A stretch of 64,000 nt of DNA from Mammaliicoccus vitulinus (lineage in GTDB: Bacteria > Bacillota > Bacilli > Staphylococcales > Staphylococcaceae). The notes beneath the pieces are model-generated. The model was not told where the DNA came from and did not search any database. It was given only the letters and a program-made list of their open reading frames with translations. Where the stretch lies: positions 2,263,069-2,327,068 of the forward strand of contig NZ_CP118974.1 of NCBI RefSeq assembly GCF_029024305.1. The letters are read 5' to 3'. This document shows, one piece after another, positions 1-7,984 of this stretch (position 1 is the stretch's first letter; every line of letters starts with the position of its first letter). The translations under genes were made by a program, and so were the position numbers.

Positions 1-99
1 CATTCCATATACAACATTAAGAGATAATATATACACACACCCTACAATGGTAGAATCATTCAACGATTTATTTAATATATAGGAAGTTTTAATGATGAT

Positions 100-131
100 C
101 CCAGACAACAATACTGTTGTCTGGGGTTATT
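100..131 (+). terminator. Rho-independent terminator
   Basis: An 11-bp perfect stem (CCCAGACAACA at 100-110, TGTTGTCTGGG at 115-125) with a 4-nt loop is followed by a T-rich tract. It probably ends a plus-strand transcript that enters from left of the window; that gene is not visible. Confidence 0.75.
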
Positions 132-144
132 TTTGAAATATGTG

Positions 145-226
145 GGTGCTATTTATCATGTGGACCTTCACTTGATAAATTCAATGGCTCTATTTATCAT
201 GTGGAGCCTGACTTTATAAATTCATA
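145..226. repeat. Family C repeat, two 41-bp units
   Basis: Two copies of the unit CTATTTATCATGTGGA...CTTGATAAATTCA lie exactly 41 bp apart (ATGTGG at 158 and 199). Each unit holds an inverted repeat, ATTTATCA with TGATAAAT separated by 14 nt; the second copy has a T in place of the G in the right arm. Larger or single copies occur near 7865 and 46851. Confidence 0.8.
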
Positions 227-230
227 ACAA

Positions 231-262
231 AACCTGATTAGCAGCTAACTAATCAGGTTTTT
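231..262. terminator. Bidirectional terminator after the tetR-type gene
   Basis: The stem AACCTGATTAG (231-241) pairs with CTAATCAGGTT (249-259). T-rich tracts lie on both outer sides, so it can end the minus-strand TetR-family gene, whose stop is at 265-267, and also transcripts from the left. Confidence 0.75.
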
Positions 263-264
263 GT

Positions 265-879
265 TTATTTATTTTTCTGATCTACCATTCTTCTCATTAT
301 AGATAATGGCCCGTTCGAAGCAATTGTTGCGATATACTGTACAAATTCATCAATCGACACACGTTGATCATCTGATACCCAATATTTAATCATCGATATC
401 ATCGAGCCTGTTACATAACTTAAATAATAATTTATAGGTATACCGAAAACATCGTCCTTATCTTCTATTAAATAGGTTAAATTACTTCTTACAATATCTG
501 CTATTTGTTCTTCTATTTGACTTTTTCTTTCTAAATTCAATATAACTTGATAAAATTCCAGATTATTACTGATATGCGTGATGACTTTTTTGATCACATT
601 ATTTGAAAATTCTTCAATAAACGCTTCACCTGTTCTATTGCTTAAATTTATATTTCTTATATCTACAAAACTTTTTATTTCGGCAATTTGCTCATTTTCC
701 ATTTCTTCTAACAAAGCATATTTATCTACATAATTTAAATAAAAAGTTCCTCGATTTACATCTGCTAAATCCGAAATTTCTTGTATTGTAATTCGTTCAA
801 TATTTTTCTCTTTTAAAAGCTGTATAAATGCATTTTTTATCGCAGTTTTACTTTTTCTAACTCGACGATCTTCAGCCAT
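265..879 (-). CDS. TetR/AcrR-family transcriptional regulator
   Basis: A 204-residue DNA-binding repressor of the TetR family. The N-terminal helix-turn-helix is recognisable from KTAIKNAFIQLL through ITIQEISDLADVNRGTFY, and the C-terminal part is a helical ligand/dimer domain without an obvious ligand signature. An upstream in-frame ATG at 888 lies only 2 nt from the AAGGAG site at 891-896. The ATG at 879 has an 11-nt spacing and was chosen. The gene is divergent from the YhgE/Pip-like membrane protein gene at 1036, and matching inverted repeats lie between them, so it most likely represses that gene and itself. The inducer is unknown. Confidence 0.85.
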   Translation of the reverse strand: MAEDRRVRKSKTAIKNAFIQLLKEKNIERITIQEISDLADVNRGTFYLNYVDKYALLEEMENEQIAEIKSFVDIRNINLSNRTGEAFIEEFSNNVIKKVITHISNNLEFYQVILNLERKSQIEEQIADIVRSNLTYLIEDKDDVFGIPINYYLSYVTGSMISMIKYWVSDDQRVSIDEFVQYIATIASNGPLSIMRRMVDQKNK

Positions 880-896
880 TATTATCATAACTCCTT

Positions 897-1023
897 ATTT
901 AATGAACACTTTTTATTCATTTGTTGATTAATAAACGTATCGTAAACAATTGGCGATTGTATATGTGCTAGATTCTATTATAATAAACATTGTTATTAAT
1001 AATCAACACATTGTTCATTAAAT
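897..1023. promoter_or_regulatory. Divergent promoter region with mirrored operator-like repeats
   Basis: ATTTAATGAACA (897-908) and TGTTCATTAAAT (1012-1023) are perfect inverted copies. Just inside them TGTTGATTAATAA (922-934) mirrors ATTAATAATCAACA (995-1008) nearly exactly. The two ends therefore carry the same composite site in opposite orientation, one next to each divergent start codon. This suits two operators for the adjacent TetR-family protein. Binding is inferred. Confidence 0.6.
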
Positions 1024-1035
1024 AGGAGGCATAAT

Positions 1036-2331
1036 ATGAATATTTTTAAAAAGAAACTATATTGGATGACACCCATTCTCGTAGTCGTCATTCTTTTAAT
1101 TTTAGCTATAGCATTTATACCAGCATATAATCCCGAACCAAAATCAATACCCCTTGCTATCGTAAACCAAGACAACGGCACATCCATTCAAGATAAAGAT
1201 GTGAATATCGGAGAATCTTTTACAAAAAACATTAAAGACAATAAAGAACTTTCAGAAAAAGTTGAATGGATAGAAGTAGATAATAAGAAGGCTTTAGAAC
1301 AAGGTTTTAAAGACAAAGAATATTACGGCGCATTAATTTTAGATAAAAACCTTTCAAAACATTCAATGAGTAAAGTACAAAAAGTTGCGCAAGATGGAAA
1401 AATGAAAGAAATACAAACAGCAATGACAGAAAAAATCAAAAATGGAGAAATACAACCAGAGCAAGTTCAAAAAATGCAAAGTCAAAACAAAGTTGAGCCA
1501 GTAGAAGTAAAACAAGGAAATGTTAAAATTATTGTGAATGAAGGTTCAAGCATGCAAGGTGCACAATTAGCTAACACATTACTTACAACTATCGGTGATC
1601 AACTGAATACGCAAATTTCAAAACAAGGCATACAAACGTTAGAAAAAATGAACATCGCTATATCACCTTCTGATATTCAAGGACTTACAAATCCTGTGAA
1701 AATCGATAAAAATAACATAAACTCAGTAAAATCACATCAAGCAAACGGTAACTTGCCACTTCTTATGTTTACACCAATATGGCTAGCATCATTAGTTGGA
1801 TCCGTTATTCTGTTCTTTTCATTTAGAACAAGTCATAACATTACCGTAAAAAGTCGTATCATTGCATCAATTGGACAATTTGGAGCAGCATTCGTTACAG
1901 CGTTCATAGGTGGCTTTGGATACATTTACTTTTTAACTGGTGTATTAGATGTCACAATCGATCATCCAAATAGAGTCGCATTATATATCTCAATTGCTAT
2001 ATTAGCGTTCATCAGTTTAATACTAGGATTTATGACTTGGTTAGGTATAAAAGCTATTCCAATATTTATGATATTATTATTCTTTAGTTTACAGCTCATC
2101 ATGTTACCGAAACAAATGTTACCACAGTTTTATCAAGATTATATGATAAGCTGGAATCCGTTTAGACATTATGCAGAGACTTTAAGAGAACTCATATTCT
2201 TAAATCATAGTTTAGAACTTAATAGCACAATATGGATGTTTATAGCATTTATTATATTCGGTGGTATATCTACTTTATCAGCAGCTATCATAAGAAAGCA
2301 TAATCCAACAAGAACTGAAGTACCATCTTAA
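1036..2331 (+). CDS. YhgE/Pip-type (ABC-2-like) membrane protein
   Basis: A 431-residue membrane protein. One transmembrane helix near residues 10-32 is followed by a roughly 200-residue Lys/Gln-rich extracytoplasmic region, then about five more helices between residues 245 and 420. This is the topology of the YhgE/Pip and DUF3533 proteins related to ABC-2 permeases. Members are often controlled by an adjacent TetR-family repressor and are linked to export or resistance to hydrophobic compounds; the substrate here is unknown. AGGAGG lies 7 nt before the ATG. No ATPase partner is encoded nearby, which is usual for this group. Confidence 0.75.
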   Translation: MNIFKKKLYWMTPILVVVILLILAIAFIPAYNPEPKSIPLAIVNQDNGTSIQDKDVNIGESFTKNIKDNKELSEKVEWIEVDNKKALEQGFKDKEYYGALILDKNLSKHSMSKVQKVAQDGKMKEIQTAMTEKIKNGEIQPEQVQKMQSQNKVEPVEVKQGNVKIIVNEGSSMQGAQLANTLLTTIGDQLNTQISKQGIQTLEKMNIAISPSDIQGLTNPVKIDKNNINSVKSHQANGNLPLLMFTPIWLASLVGSVILFFSFRTSHNITVKSRIIASIGQFGAAFVTAFIGGFGYIYFLTGVLDVTIDHPNRVALYISIAILAFISLILGFMTWLGIKAIPIFMILLFFSLQLIMLPKQMLPQFYQDYMISWNPFRHYAETLRELIFLNHSLELNSTIWMFIAFIIFGGISTLSAAIIRKHNPTRTEVPS

Positions 2332-2340
2332 TCGAAAAGA

Positions 2341-2415
2341 CTGGGACATAAATCCCAACTCAAAATAAATAACACCTCATTCCACTGATTTATTCAGGTA
2401 GAAATGAGTTGTTAT
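2341..2415. repeat. TGGGACA-type element with terminator hairpin between convergent genes
   Basis: Begins with TGGGACATAAATCCCAAC, followed by CAAAATAAAT, almost identical to the left end of the 217-bp element at 49637. It is followed by a hairpin, AACACCTCATT (2371-2381) with AATGAGTTGTT (2403-2413), one mismatch. It sits between two convergent genes and probably terminates both. It may be a shortened copy of the 49637 element. Confidence 0.6.
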
Positions 2416-2418
2416 TTT

Positions 2419-3009
2419 CTATAATATTTCTCTCGCTGCAAGTACAGCTTCTTGTGTGATTTCGTGGCTGTTCACCCATGTTTCACTTACGGTTGCGTTA
2501 CGTTCTTTAAATATTTCTATAACGTGTTCGCTTTGTGCTTTTGTCACAATTGGATCTTGTTCGCCCATTGATAAGAAGACTTTAAATGCTGATAAGTCTT
2601 TATGATTGTTTTGTAAATCTACTGGATAGAGTGGCGCGAATAACAATGCTTTTTGGAATGGTGTTTCTTCTCTTAATATTAGATTAATCGCCATATTGGA
2701 TCCGTTTGAAAAGCCTACTGGTATCACATCTTCTAGTTTAAATTCATATTCTTTAGCGGATTCTTTTATAAATTGATATAACTGTTGTCCTCTATACTCT
2801 AGATCTTCTAGGTCATATTCGCCTTCAGCTAATCTTTTGAAATATCTTGCCATGCCATTTTCTGACACATCGCCTTTAACGCTTAATACACTATAAGTTG
2901 GATTTAGCATTTCTGCTAATGGTAATAAATCTCTTTCGTTACCGCCTGTACCGTGCAATAACAAGAATATTGGCTTACCTTGGTCACCTTGTTTAAATAT
3001 ATGATTCAT
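2419..3009 (-). CDS. mhqD: MhqD-type carboxylesterase/phospholipase
   Basis: A 196-residue alpha/beta hydrolase of the small carboxylesterase group. The oxyanion region LLLHGTGGNERD is near residue 17, the nucleophile Ser is in GFSNGSN, the acid is in GEQDP and the His is in NSHEI near the C-terminus. In staphylococci MhqD is the last gene of the mhqRED locus, which is induced by quinones and electrophiles; its substrate is not settled. It is the third gene of the minus-strand unit 4626-2419, 18 bp after the flavin reductase gene. Confidence 0.85.
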   Translation of the reverse strand: MNHIFKQGDQGKPIFLLLHGTGGNERDLLPLAEMLNPTYSVLSVKGDVSENGMARYFKRLAEGEYDLEDLEYRGQQLYQFIKESAKEYEFKLEDVIPVGFSNGSNMAINLILREETPFQKALLFAPLYPVDLQNNHKDLSAFKVFLSMGEQDPIVTKAQSEHVIEIFKERNATVSETWVNSHEITQEAVLAAREIL

Positions 3010-3027
3010 TCTTTGACATCTCCATTC

Positions 3028-3636
3028 TTATTGTGGTCTTTCGATGGTAAATGTTTTACCGATTTCAGCATAGTCATTACCTGCAAGTCTGCTTACTGCG
3101 CTTAATTCATCTTTATTAATATAGCCATTGTCATAAATGGCTTCATCGAAATGATAATACTTCACTTCCAATAGTAGTAAATCTGAAACAGGTTCACCGT
3201 CTTTTTTAATGACGATATCTTCTTTTAATACTGTTTCGAACCGTACTTTACTTTGTTTCAAACCTGGTACGGAAACTTCAACAGAATCCACCTGTTCAAA
3301 CTCAGTACGCTCAATTTCACTTTCATCTGGACTTAATAATGCGGCAGTTTGATTGGCATCTTTGACATTATCAGTATCAACGATATGCACAACCGCTTCG
3401 TTGTTCTGCAAAATGTTTCTCGCCGTATCTTTCGGTTCACCGTTTACACGCTGTACGGCTATAGACAATATTGGAGGGTCTGAAGATACAACGTTGAAAA
3501 AGCTAAATGGTGCAATATTCAATAACCCACTGTCTGATTGTGTTGTCACAAGTGCGATAGGTCTAGGGATAATCGATCCAATTAACAATTTATAATTTTC
3601 TTTTTGTGATAATGCTTCAGGTCGTATCTTCTTCAT
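3028..3636 (-). CDS. Flavin reductase-like FMN-binding oxidoreductase
   Basis: A 202-residue protein of the flavin reductase-like/DIM6-NTAB split-barrel family. The signature SIIPRPIALVTT followed by LNIAPFSFFNVVSSDPP near residues 20-60 forms the FMN site. Members use NAD(P)H to reduce flavin or act as FMN-dependent reductases. The gene lies between mhqE and mhqD, 24 bp after mhqE, so it is probably co-induced by quinones and may reduce them or their adducts. The staphylococcal mhqRED operon as I know it lacks this gene, so it looks like an added member. Confidence 0.8.
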   Translation of the reverse strand: MKKIRPEALSQKENYKLLIGSIIPRPIALVTTQSDSGLLNIAPFSFFNVVSSDPPILSIAVQRVNGEPKDTARNILQNNEAVVHIVDTDNVKDANQTAALLSPDESEIERTEFEQVDSVEVSVPGLKQSKVRFETVLKEDIVIKKDGEPVSDLLLLEVKYYHFDEAIYDNGYINKDELSAVSRLAGNDYAEIGKTFTIERPQ

Positions 3637-3660
3637 AATAGACGCTCCTTCTTTGTTGAA

Positions 3661-4626
3661 TTAATGTTTTGTACTTGTATCGAATGCTTTAATTTCAGAT
3701 TCAATATAGTCACGTTTTGCTTCTAAGAATGGTGGCAACGCCAGACTTTCACCTAAAGTTTCATAAGGCTCATCTCCCATAAATCCTGGTCCATCTGTAG
3801 AAACTTCTATGAGTATATGTCCAATTCTGGCATACAACGCTTCAAAATAGAAACGATCGACATTACCTGAGTTTCCAATGCGTAATTCATTATATTTATC
3901 TTCCCATGCTTTAATTGCTTCATGGTCTTTCAATCTAAATGATACGTGGTGAACTTCCCCATAACCTTGTCTTGCTTCAGGATTTTGGTCGTCTTTTCTC
4001 AATATTACTTGAGCGCCATTACCGCCTTCTCCTACTTCTAATATTGTTACATCATCTTCTTCGATAATCGGTTTCATACCGAATACTTGTTTCAATACTG
4101 ATTTAAAGTCTTCATAATAGCTGACTGTTATTTCGATTGGACCTAATCCATAAATGGCTTTATCTTCAGGTACCGGGCCATTTTTCCAAGGTATACCGGG
4201 TTTAACTCCTTTATTCAACTCATCAGAAATTAATTGATATCTTTGTCCGTCTTCTTCTTCAAAAGGTAATACTTTTTTGCCGAACAATTCTTGAATGCCG
4301 TCATGTTTCACGCCAAATTCTTCAAAACGATTTAAATAATATTCAAGTGCTGCGTCATTAGGTACTCTAAATGCTGCACGGCTAATTGAGTTTGTACCTC
4401 TACTGCCTTTAGGATTGTTTGGAAAATCAAAAAATGTCATGTCTGTTCCAGGTGATCCTTGATCATCTGCGAAAAATGTATGGTACGTATATATATCATC
4501 TTGGTTTACTGTTTTTTTAACTAAACGCATACCTAGTACTTGCGTGAAAAATTCATAGTTTCTAACTGCATCATTTGTCATGGCAGTTACGTGATGGATA
4601 CCGATAAGTTCATTATTATTACTCAT
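3661..4626 (-). CDS. mhqE: Ring-cleaving dioxygenase, VOC family (MhqE/MhqO-like)
   Basis: A 321-residue vicinal-oxygen-chelate protein made of two glyoxalase-like modules. The first begins with IGIHHVTAMTNDAVRNYEFF and carries a metal-ligand type His; the second spans about residues 155-300 (GEVHHVSFRLKD, HILIEVSTDGPGF). The MhqO/MhqE/LinE-type proteins are assigned to oxidative cleavage or detoxification of hydroquinones. It is the first gene of a three-gene unit and has a perfect 18-bp MhqR-type palindrome 28 bp upstream of its start. Confidence 0.88.
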   Translation of the reverse strand: MSNNNELIGIHHVTAMTNDAVRNYEFFTQVLGMRLVKKTVNQDDIYTYHTFFADDQGSPGTDMTFFDFPNNPKGSRGTNSISRAAFRVPNDAALEYYLNRFEEFGVKHDGIQELFGKKVLPFEEEDGQRYQLISDELNKGVKPGIPWKNGPVPEDKAIYGLGPIEITVSYYEDFKSVLKQVFGMKPIIEEDDVTILEVGEGGNGAQVILRKDDQNPEARQGYGEVHHVSFRLKDHEAIKAWEDKYNELRIGNSGNVDRFYFEALYARIGHILIEVSTDGPGFMGDEPYETLGESLALPPFLEAKRDYIESEIKAFDTSTKH

Positions 4627-4653
4627 TATAGTTTCCTTCTCTCTTTTTGTTTT

Positions 4654-4671
4654 TATTTCGAATTCGAAATA
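4654..4671. promoter_or_regulatory. MhqR operator in front of mhqE (perfect palindrome)
   Basis: TATTTCGAATTCGAAATA is an 18-bp perfect palindrome (9+9) between mhqR and mhqE. It matches the type of operator known for MhqR of Bacillus and Staphylococcus. Its position suggests that mhqE and the two genes after it have their own MhqR-controlled promoter. Confidence 0.8.
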
Positions 4672-4700
4672 ATATAATTTAAAAAAATTTGCGCTTCAAT

Positions 4701-5132
4701 CTACTCAGTAGAAAACGCGCTTATTTTTTTGAGTGCTCTTCGAAATATAGCAAGTTCTTCGTCATCTAAAATAGAAAATGCTTTTTCTATTGTTTCGGCA
4801 TGTTGTGGAAAAATTTTATCCATTAATACATGCCCTTTCTCTGTTAATACGGCATACGTAATACGTTTATCTTCTGTATCTTGACGACGGGCTACATAAG
4901 CTTTCTTAACGAGTTGGTCAATAACATAAGTTGTACTACTACTTGCTATGAGAATGCGTTGTTTAACCTTTTGAATAGGCTGATCACCTTTATGATATAA
5001 AAGTTCCATAACAGCAAATTCAGTAATATTTAAACCGTAATTCTTCATATCTTGTTTAACAATACGGTCTAACGTATCGTTCGTACGTTTTATACCTACT
5101 AAAGCTTTTAAAGATTCTTCTGTTCTATCCAT
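4701..5132 (-). CDS. mhqR: MhqR-type MarR-family repressor
   Basis: A 143-residue winged-helix protein of the MarR family. The recognition region is PIQKVKQRILIASSSTTYVI and the wing is around VARRQDTEDKRITYAVLTEKG (residues about 80-100). MhqR responds to quinones and derepresses mhq genes. It precedes the mhqE unit on the same strand with a 74-bp gap that contains an operator, and has a second operator upstream of itself, so autoregulation is likely. I see no cysteine in the protein, which fits a ligand-binding rather than thiol-oxidation mode. Confidence 0.85.
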   Translation of the reverse strand: MDRTEESLKALVGIKRTNDTLDRIVKQDMKNYGLNITEFAVMELLYHKGDQPIQKVKQRILIASSSTTYVIDQLVKKAYVARRQDTEDKRITYAVLTEKGHVLMDKIFPQHAETIEKAFSILDDEELAIFRRALKKISAFSTE

Positions 5133-5152
5133 GTCATCACCTATTCAAATAT

Positions 5153-5170
5153 TATTTCGATTTCGAGATA
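5153..5170. promoter_or_regulatory. Second MhqR operator, upstream of mhqR
   Basis: TATTTCGATTTCGAGATA matches the perfect site at 4654-4671 at 16 of 18 positions and sits 20 bp upstream of the mhqR start. It supports autoregulation by MhqR. Confidence 0.7.
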
Positions 5171-5350
5171 ATTGTAACGCGACTAAAATTGAAAGTCAAC
5201 AGATTTGAGTATAAAAAATATACCTATTTAATTTATTTGTTGTTTTTCCAATTTTCTAACAAATTTACTTTATTTGCTTTTTAAAATTTAATAACATATA
5301 ATTCTTATTGAAAAACTAAGGTTTATAATAACAAATATTGGAGTAATGGG

Positions 5351-6256
5351 ATGAAAGCTTTTGATTTAATTGGGAATACACCACTCGTTTTACTAGAACA
5401 TTACAGCACAGACAGTGTGAAGATTTATGCAAAATTAGAAAGTTACAACATCGGGGGAAGCATCAAAGATAGATTGGCAAAGCATTTAATTGAACAAGCT
5501 ATCAATCAAGGTGAACTTACATCAGGAGATACGATAGTAGAAGCTACTGCTGGTAATACGGGTATTGGACTCGCTATCGTAGCCAATCATTACCATATTA
5601 ATTGTGTCATCTATGCACCTGAAGGATTTTCTGAAGAAAAAATGACTATTATGAAAGCTTTAGGAGCAGAAGTAAGAAGAACGCCACGCTCTGAAGGTAT
5701 GATTGGCGCCCAACAACATGCGAGAAAATATGCAGAAGATCACGGCGCTTACTACATTAATCAATTTGGAAATAAAGAAAATCCACAAGCTTATGTCAAT
5801 ACATTAGCGACAGAAATACTCGAACAATGTCCAAACATCAATTACTTTATTGCTGGCGCTGGATCTGGAGGCACTTTTGCTGGGACCGCTTCAGTTATGA
5901 AATCATACGATGTTCGTAACATCATTGTAGAACCTGAAGGCAGTATTCTTGCTGGAGGAAAAGAACATTCACACGATACAGAAGGCATTGGCGTTGAAAA
6001 GTGGCCGACATTTTTAGATCGCGCATTAGTAGACGACATTAAGGTCATCAGTGACGAAGATGCATTTCAAAATGTATCTGGACTTGCATTAAATGAAGGT
6101 ATTCTGGCCGGCAGCTCGTCAGGTGCAGCATTACAAGCAGCCATTGATGTTGCAAATCAAATAGAACAAGGCCATATCGTTGTCGTCTTCCCTGATGGTA
6201 GTGATCGATACATGTCTAAAAATATATTTAATTACGGAGGAAATCATAATGAATAA
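5351..6256 (+). CDS. mccA: Cystathionine beta-synthase/cysteine synthase family enzyme (MccA/CysM type)
   Basis: A 301-residue fold-type II PLP enzyme. The PLP lysine is in GGSIKDRLA (about residues 37-45), the substrate loop is EATAGNTGIG and the phosphate-binding loop is GAGSGGTFAG. In this family MccA makes cystathionine from homocysteine and O-acetylserine. It overlaps the next gene, a cystathionine gamma-lyase type enzyme, by 8 bp. The pair therefore forms the reverse transsulfuration module mccAB that turns methionine sulfur into cysteine. No metNPQ transporter follows, unlike what I recall for S. aureus. Confidence 0.85.
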   Translation: MKAFDLIGNTPLVLLEHYSTDSVKIYAKLESYNIGGSIKDRLAKHLIEQAINQGELTSGDTIVEATAGNTGIGLAIVANHYHINCVIYAPEGFSEEKMTIMKALGAEVRRTPRSEGMIGAQQHARKYAEDHGAYYINQFGNKENPQAYVNTLATEILEQCPNINYFIAGAGSGGTFAGTASVMKSYDVRNIIVEPEGSILAGGKEHSHDTEGIGVEKWPTFLDRALVDDIKVISDEDAFQNVSGLALNEGILAGSSSGAALQAAIDVANQIEQGHIVVVFPDGSDRYMSKNIFNYGGNHNE

Positions 6257-7391
6257 AAAAACGCTACTTATACACGGTGGAAAAACAACTGACGCATATA
6301 CAGGTGCTGTTACAACACCTATCTATCAAACAAGCACATACGAACAAGATGGTATTGGAGAACTAAGACAAGGATACGAATATTCTAGAACGGCTAACCC
6401 TACTCGTACAGCTTTAGAAACTTTAATCGCTGATTTAGAACATGGTACAAATGGTTATGCTTTCGGTTCAGGAATGGCAGCGATATCTGCAGTTATTATG
6501 TTATTAGATAAAGGCGACCATATTTTAATTAACTCTGATGTATACGGTGGTACTTACCGTGCATTAACAAAAGTATTCACACGATTTGGTATAACTTTTG
6601 ATTTTATTAACACGACTAACATTGAAAATATAGAATCTTCTATTAAAGAAGAAACTAAAATGTTATTCATTGAAACACCATCAAATCCATTACTACAAAT
6701 TACAGATATTAAAGCAGCAAGTGAAATTGCTAAAAAACATGATATTTTAACAGTTGTAGATAATACATTTATGACACCTTATTACCAAAATCCTTTAGAT
6801 TTAGGCGCAGACATTGTACTTCATTCTGCTACAAAATATTTAGGTGGCCATAGCGATGTCGTTTCAGGATTAGTTGTAACTGCTAATGAAGCACTTGGTG
6901 AGCGCATTGCATTCATCCAAAATTCTACTGGTGGTATATTAGGACCGCAAGATAGCTATTTATTAACACGTGGTATCAAAACTTTAGGATTAAGACTAGA
7001 ACAAATCAACAGAAATGTTAAAGAAGTCGTTGATTTATTGAAACAACACGACAATGTAGTTAAAACGATCCACCCATTGAATGAAGACCATGTTAACCGT
7101 GATGTTCATTTTACTCAAGCATCAGGATATCCAGGTATTATATCTTTTGAAGTAGCAGACGTAGAAAAAGCAAAAGAAGTGATTAGACATACTCAATTGT
7201 TCACTTTAGCAGAAAGTTTAGGTGCAGTAGAAAGCTTGATATCCGTACCAAGTTTAATGACACATGCATCTATCCCAACAGAAATTAGACATAAAGAAGG
7301 TATCGCAGACGGATTGATCAGATTATCAATCGGAATAGAAGATACAGAAGATTTAGTAGCAGACTTAAAACATGCATTAAATCAAATATAA
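6249..7391 (+). CDS. mccB: Cystathionine gamma-lyase/synthase family PLP enzyme
   Basis: A 380-residue Cys/Met-metabolism PLP enzyme. Visible features are YEYSRTANPTRTALE (substrate/PLP tetramer contact), SGMAAISAV, the Asp in VVDNTFMTPYYQNP and the PLP lysine in HSATKYLGGHSD near residue 196. As the partner of MccA it most likely releases cysteine from cystathionine. The start at 6249 has GGAGGAAATCATA directly upstream; an in-frame extension to 6180 lies inside mccA and is not needed. It ends before a strong terminator at 7416. Confidence 0.87.
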   Translation: MNKKTLLIHGGKTTDAYTGAVTTPIYQTSTYEQDGIGELRQGYEYSRTANPTRTALETLIADLEHGTNGYAFGSGMAAISAVIMLLDKGDHILINSDVYGGTYRALTKVFTRFGITFDFINTTNIENIESSIKEETKMLFIETPSNPLLQITDIKAASEIAKKHDILTVVDNTFMTPYYQNPLDLGADIVLHSATKYLGGHSDVVSGLVVTANEALGERIAFIQNSTGGILGPQDSYLLTRGIKTLGLRLEQINRNVKEVVDLLKQHDNVVKTIHPLNEDHVNRDVHFTQASGYPGIISFEVADVEKAKEVIRHTQLFTLAESLGAVESLISVPSLMTHASIPTEIRHKEGIADGLIRLSIGIEDTEDLVADLKHALNQI

Positions 7392-7415
7392 TAATCTATG
7401 CTTAAAATAAAAAAG

Positions 7416-7470
7416 CATATCACACTACTGATATTTGTAAGTAGTGTGATATGTTTTCGTTTGTTCTTTT
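7416..7470 (+). terminator. Terminator after mccAB
   Basis: CATATCACACTAC (7416-7428) pairs perfectly with GTAGTGTGATATG (7441-7453) and is followed by a T-rich tract to about 7470. Confidence 0.85.
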
Positions 7471-7482
7471 AAGTACATGCTC

Positions 7483-7697
7483 TATGTTGCAAGACTTACT
7501 AAACAAGCTACATAGAAGGCCTGTATGTTGCAAGACTCAACAAACAAGCAACATAGAACGTCCCTATGTTGCAAGACTTACCAAACAAGCTACATAGAAC
7601 GGCTCTAAGTTGCAAGACTTATCAAACAAGCAACATAGAACGTCTGTATGTTGCAAGACTTACTAAACAAGCAACATAGGACGCCTGTATGTTTTAA
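7483..7697. repeat. Family A array: 41-bp tandem repeats, five units plus a partial sixth
   Basis: The unit starts TATGTTGCAAGACTTACTAA and ends GCAACATAGAACG. Unit starts are at 7483, 7524, 7565, 7606, 7647 and 7688, so the spacing is exactly 41 bp throughout; the last unit is cut after a few bases. Arms TATGTTGC and GCAACATA form an 8-bp inverted repeat with a 16-nt loop (some units have one arm mismatch). The 7-8 nt between hairpins vary slightly. The array lies between convergent mccB and the norA-like gene. No known family was recognised. Confidence 0.9.
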
Positions 7698-7702
7698 AAT
7701 AT

Positions 7703-7760
7703 GGGTAAAACGCACGAAGACTCAGAAGATATCGTGCGATTTTGGTAAAATTTGGGTAAA
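7703..7760. repeat. Family B repeat, one 51-bp unit
   Basis: CGCACGA (7711-7717) and TCGTGCG (7732-7738) form a 7-bp inverted repeat around a 14-nt loop, followed by a GGTAAAATTTGGGTAAA linker. GGGTAAA recurs 51 bp apart (7703 and 7754). Three further units are at 52348-52490. It directly follows the family A array. Confidence 0.8.
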
Positions 7761-7783
7761 CTTTAATGGCTACCAATATAAGA

Positions 7784-7832
7784 AAAGAGCGTAAATTCCT
7801 ATTTATTTAAGAATTTACGCTCTTTCTCGTTA
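7784..7832. terminator. Hairpin terminator in the mccB/norA intergenic region
   Basis: AAAGAGCGTAAATTC (7784-7798) pairs with GAATTTACGCTCTTT (7811-7825), a 15-bp perfect stem with pyrimidine-rich flanks. It sits among repeats and far from any stop codon, so it may end read-through transcription or belong to the repeat region. Confidence 0.6.
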
Positions 7833-7864
7833 ATCTAGTATGTTAATGTCCCAGTCATCTTTTG

Positions 7865-7930
7865 CTATTTATCATGTGGAGCCTGACTTGATAAATAACC
7901 CTTCCTATCCTTCACTCACTTGATAAATAG
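7865..7930. repeat. Family C repeat, one full unit and one decayed unit
   Basis: CTATTTATCATGTGGAGCC followed by TGACTTGATAAATA at 7865-7896, then a degenerate half unit CACTTGATAAATAG about 32 bp further. This is the same sequence as the arrays at 145 and 46851. The exact 41-bp spacing is lost here. Confidence 0.7.
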
Positions 7931-7949
7931 CCCTCCTATTCATCAGAAA

Positions 7950-7984
7950 AAAACGCCGAGCTCCCAGCTTCGGCGTTTTATTTT
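7950..7984 (-). terminator. Terminator of the norA-like gene
   Basis: AAAACGCCGA (7950-7959) pairs with TCGGCGTTTT (7970-7979). The A-run on its left gives a U-tail for the minus-strand gene that ends at 7985; the plus side is also T-rich. Confidence 0.75.

Noticed and set aside
996-1187. Minus-strand frame over the start of the YhgE-type gene
   Set aside because: It overlaps the promoter and start of a well supported gene and has no homology I recognise.
5173-5350. CymR or T-box control upstream of mccA
   Set aside because: The region is AT-rich and holds ATTCTTATTG-like patches, but no convincing CymR palindrome or leader structure was found.
7483-7697. Possible CRISPR array
   Set aside because: Spacing is regular, but the variable parts are only 7-8 nt and no cas genes are present; it is a tandem repeat with hairpins.
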